A stretch of DNA of 64,000 bases from Rhodococcus sp. X156 (lineage in GTDB: Bacteria; Actinomycetota; Actinomycetes; Mycobacteriales; Mycobacteriaceae). The first letter of the stretch is position 1. Each line of letters begins with the position of its first letter. The stretch spans positions 806,001 through 870,000 of the forward strand of contig NZ_CP034766.1 in the NCBI RefSeq assembly GCF_004006015.1. The letters run 5' to 3'. The translations under genes were made by a program, and so were the position numbers. The notes beneath the pieces are model-generated. The model ran no database searches. It had not been told where the DNA came from and saw only the letters and a program-made list of their open reading frames with translations. Below, piece by piece: positions 61,639-64,000 of this stretch.

Positions 61639-62202
61639 TCAGCCGCTCGGCGCCAGGACCTTGGTGAGCACCTCGAGCTCCAGGTCGTCGCGCAGCGGCA
61701 CGCCGAACCGCTCGTCGCCGTAGGGGAAGGGGCGCCGCTCGCCGGTGCGCCGGTAGCCGCGCCGCAGGTACCAGGCGATCAGCTCGGCACGCTGGGTGAT
61801 CACCGTCAGCTCCATCGTGGAGCAGCCCAGCTCGGTGACGGCGCGGCGCTCGGCCTCGGCCAGCAGCAGCCGGCCCAGGCCCTCGCCCTGGTGCCCCGGG
61901 CGGATGCTGAACAGCCCGAAGTAGGCCTGTCCGGGAGTGCCCTGCCCGGGCGTGGGGCCGGTCAGCTCGCAGCAGCCCAGCAGGGCCCCGTCCGCCGCGC
62001 ACAGCAGCAGCACCTGGGTACCCGGCCGGGCCAGCCGCTGGCGCACCTGCCCGGCGTCGGTGCGCTGGCCCCGCAGCAGGTCCGCCTCGGTGGTCCACCC
62101 GGACCGGCTCTCCTCGCCGCGGTAGGCCAGCTGCACCAGCGCCGCGACCGCCTCGGCATCGGTGTCCTGGGCGGTGCGGAAGGTCGGGGAATCGGTCACC
62201 AC
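61639..62202 (-). CDS. GNAT-family N-acetyltransferase
   Basis: A 187-residue acetyltransferase. The acetyl-CoA site is SIRPGHQGEGLGRLLL, followed by a tail resembling WYLRRGYRRTGERRPFPYG of the YhhY/RimI-like group. Acceptor unknown. The GTG at 62202 (or the adjacent one at 62199) follows a TAGGAC element by 7 nt; the longer frame runs into the intergenic region. Confidence 0.85.
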   Translation of the reverse strand: MVTDSPTFRTAQDTDAEAVAALVQLAYRGEESRSGWTTEADLLRGQRTDAGQVRQRLARPGTQVLLLCAADGALLGCCELTGPTPGQGTPGQAYFGLFSIRPGHQGEGLGRLLLAEAERRAVTELGCSTMELTVITQRAELIAWYLRRGYRRTGERRPFPYGDERFGVPLRDDLELEVLTKVLAPSG

Positions 62203-62290
62203 GGTGCTAGTCCTACGCCACCGGGATGTACCGGGCCCGTGCGGGTTCGCGGGCCGACCGGTGTGACCTGAGTCGCTATACATTGGAGAG

Positions 62291-62725
62291 GTGAGCGTCC
62301 GGCACCCGCACGACATCGTGGAGCACGAGCTGGCGGTGCTCTTCCGTCGGGCCCGCTCGTTCTCTGGCGAGCTCGCCCGCGAGGTGCACCCCGGCCTGGA
62401 ACCGGCGGCCTACGCGCTGCTGCAGCGGGTGGAGGAGGTGGGCGAGGTCCGGCTCACCGACCTGGCCGCCTTCTACGGCGTGGGCAAGCCGACGCTGAGC
62501 CGTCAGGTGGGTCTGCTGCTGAAGCTGGGCCTGATCAAGCGGGTGGAGGACGCCGCCGACCGCCGCTCGGCCAAGCTGTCGATGACCGACGACGGACTGG
62601 TGCGGCTGGCGCACGCCCGCACCGCCCGTCGCCAGCGCTTCGCCCGGCTGCTGGACGACTGGTCGGCGGAGGACGTGAGCCGGTTCGGGGAGCTGCTGGT
62701 GCAGTTCAACCGCATTCAGGACTGA
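62291..62725 (+). CDS. MarR-family regulator
   Basis: A 144-residue winged-helix regulator. VRLTDLAAFYGVGKPTLSRQVGLLLKLGLIKRVEDAADRRS holds the recognition helix and wing; the wing Asp-Arg-Arg is intact. The GTG start lies 6 nt after TACATT (62279-62284), indicating a leaderless transcript. No operator palindrome is obvious. It is divergent from the GNAT gene. Confidence 0.88.
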   Translation: MSVRHPHDIVEHELAVLFRRARSFSGELAREVHPGLEPAAYALLQRVEEVGEVRLTDLAAFYGVGKPTLSRQVGLLLKLGLIKRVEDAADRRSAKLSMTDDGLVRLAHARTARRQRFARLLDDWSAEDVSRFGELLVQFNRIQD

Positions 62726-62751
62726 GGCCGACGAGGCTCTAGGGTGAGCGG

Positions 62752-64000
62752 GTGCGACTCCAGCAGGTCATGTCCCGGGCCCTCGCGCTGGTGCAGTCGC
62801 ACTGGTGGCTGGCGCCGCTGGTCCTCCTCGTCTCCGGTGCCTCGCGCCTGGTGCTCAGCTTCGTCACCCGCACCGGGCTGAACATGGTGGACCTGCGCGT
62901 CTACAGCTTCGGCGCGCAGTCGCTGGAGCGCGGGGAGCTCTACACCTTCACGTTCTCGGAGATGACCCCCAACTTCCCGCTGCCCTTCACCTACCCACCG
63001 TTCGCGGCGCTGCTGTTCTTCCCGCTGCACTACGTGCCCATCACCGCCCTGGCCGTGCTGTGGCTGGTGGTCACCATGGTGGCGCTGTGGGGCGTGGTCC
63101 GCCTGAGCCTCACGCTGCTGCTGGGTGCGGAGCGCTCGGCCGAGCCCTTCTGGCGCAACGCCGCCATGCTGTGGGCCGCGGTGGGGATCTGGATGGAACC
63201 GGTGCGCACCACGCTGGACTACGGCCAGGTCAACGTCTTCCTGGTGCTGGGGGGCCTGGCCGCGGCCACCACCAGCCGGTGGTGGCTGGCCGGCGGCATC
63301 GTCGGCGTGCTGGCCGGGGTGAAGCTGACGCCGGCGATCACCGGCCTGTACTTCCTGGCCCAGCGCCGCTACCTGGCGGCAGTGTTCTCCGCCGTGGCCT
63401 TCGCCGCCACCATCGCCATCAGCTTCCTGGCCATCCCGGACGCCACCCGCACCTACTTCGGTGAGCTGCTGGGCAAGGCGGACCGGATCGGCCCGGTGGG
63501 CTCGGCCATCAACCAGTCGCTGCGTGGGGTGCTCAGCCGCTTCGCCGGCCACGACGTGGGCACCGGCCCGGTGTGGGTGGTGGCGGTGCTGCTGGCCGCG
63601 GCACTGTGCGTGTGTGCCTGGCGGGGCCTGGCCGCCGACGACCGGCTCGGCACCCTGGTGATCGTCCAGCTGTTCGGGCTGCTGGTCTCGCCCATCTCGT
63701 GGAGCCACCACTGGGTGTGGCTGGTGCCCGCCGTGCTGTGGCTGGCCCACGGCCCGCTGCGCCAGACCAGGCTGGCCTTCGTCGCGAGCCTGGTGTGGGT
63801 GGTGGTCATGCTGATCGGGGTGATCGCGCTGCTGCTGCTGCAGCAGCCCAGCATCTGGGAGTTCGAGCGGCCCCTGCTGGAGTCGATCTCCGGCGCGATC
63901 TACCCGGCCGGCACCGCCTTCATCCTGGTGCTCATGGGGTTGCAGCGGCGTCTGGTCAGGCCTCGGCCAGCAGTGCCGCAACCTGCTGTGCCAGCTCCAC
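62752..64000 (+). CDS. GT87-family mannosyltransferase-like protein, C-terminus cut off
   Basis: The frame is open from GTG 62752 to the last base (416 codons), so the end is outside the window. It is a multi-helix GT-C membrane glycosyltransferase of the DUF2029/GT87 type. The N-terminal loop NMVDLRVYSFGAQSLERGELY holds Asp47, at the place of the catalytic Asp of PimE, and FPLPFTYPPFAALLF follows. Relatives use polyprenyl-phosphate-mannose or -arabinose to build phosphatidylinositol mannosides, lipomannan or arabinan. Whether it is PimE itself cannot be decided. Confidence 0.82.
   Translation, partial: MRLQQVMSRALALVQSHWWLAPLVLLVSGASRLVLSFVTRTGLNMVDLRVYSFGAQSLERGELYTFTFSEMTPNFPLPFTYPPFAALLFFPLHYVPITALAVLWLVVTMVALWGVVRLSLTLLLGAERSAEPFWRNAAMLWAAVGIWMEPVRTTLDYGQVNVFLVLGGLAAATTSRWWLAGGIVGVLAGVKLTPAITGLYFLAQRRYLAAVFSAVAFAATIAISFLAIPDATRTYFGELLGKADRIGPVGSAINQSLRGVLSRFAGHDVGTGPVWVVAVLLAAALCVCAWRGLAADDRLGTLVIVQLFGLLVSPISWSHHWVWLVPAVLWLAHGPLRQTRLAFVASLVWVVVMLIGVIALLLLQQPSIWEFERPLLESISGAIYPAGTAFILVLMGLQRRLVRPRPAVPQPAVPAP

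Noticed and set aside
1-64000. tRNA, rRNA, CRISPR arrays, insertion sequences, integrases
   Set aside because: Scanned for T-loop-like segments, regularly spaced repeats and transposase motifs by eye; none found. A covariance-model search would be needed to exclude small RNAs.

Overview
The window is high-GC DNA from an actinobacterium. It has dense, often 4-bp-overlapping genes, many GTG starts, and several start codons placed 6-8 nt after a TANNNT -10 element, which suggests leaderless mRNAs. An IdeR/DtxR-type iron box, a KstR2-like regulator with igr-type side-chain genes, a PimE-like GT87 protein and an MftG-like oxidoreductase point to Mycobacteriales or a related order such as Pseudonocardiales. 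Genus cannot be assigned from the sequence alone.

Layout. 0-13.8 kb is mostly housekeeping: sbcD (partial) and sbcC; an iron-box-controlled DUF2470 protein; the phosphoketolase/acetate kinase pair xfp-ackA; a GPP34 protein; the helicase hrpB flanked by two similar small membrane proteins; and ychF. 13.9-17.9 kb is a complete four-gene type III CBASS anti-phage operon (CD-NTase, HORMA, TRIP13-like ATPase, Cap4 nuclease-SAVED effector), followed by about 0.9 kb of non-coding DNA with two DnaA-box sequences. 18.8-27.6 kb is an accessory oxidoreductase and transport region: an MftG-like GMC enzyme, a TetR/MFS pair with a clear operator, a Baeyer-Villiger-type monooxygenase, a cysteine hydrolase, a luciferase-like enzyme, a CGNR regulator and a patatin. 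27.8-29.1 kb is a lower-GC islet with a DUF3644 gene. 29.1-36.1 kb holds an ECF42-type sigma factor with its DGPF partner, a second luciferase-like enzyme, a polysaccharide pyruvyl transferase and two MFS exporters.

36.4-47.2 kb is a CoA-dependent catabolic region resembling steroid side-chain degradation. Two operons (thioesterase-FadD, and MaoC-DUF35-MaoC-Ltp2-like thiolase-PLP enzyme-FadE-FadE) start at near-identical KstR2-type operators on either side of a KstR2-like gene. Here ChsH2 is split into two genes. The PLP enzyme in the operon has the His-for-Lys active site of ColD/RfbH sugar 3-dehydratases, which is the most unexpected element of the window.

47.3-64 kb holds a nitroreductase/HxlR pair, a secreted lipase, a VOC protein, a full mrpA(B)CDEFG Na+/H+ antiporter operon, an ammonium transporter fused to a degenerate PII-like domain, and several small enzymes and regulators. 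It ends inside a GT87 mannosyltransferase gene.
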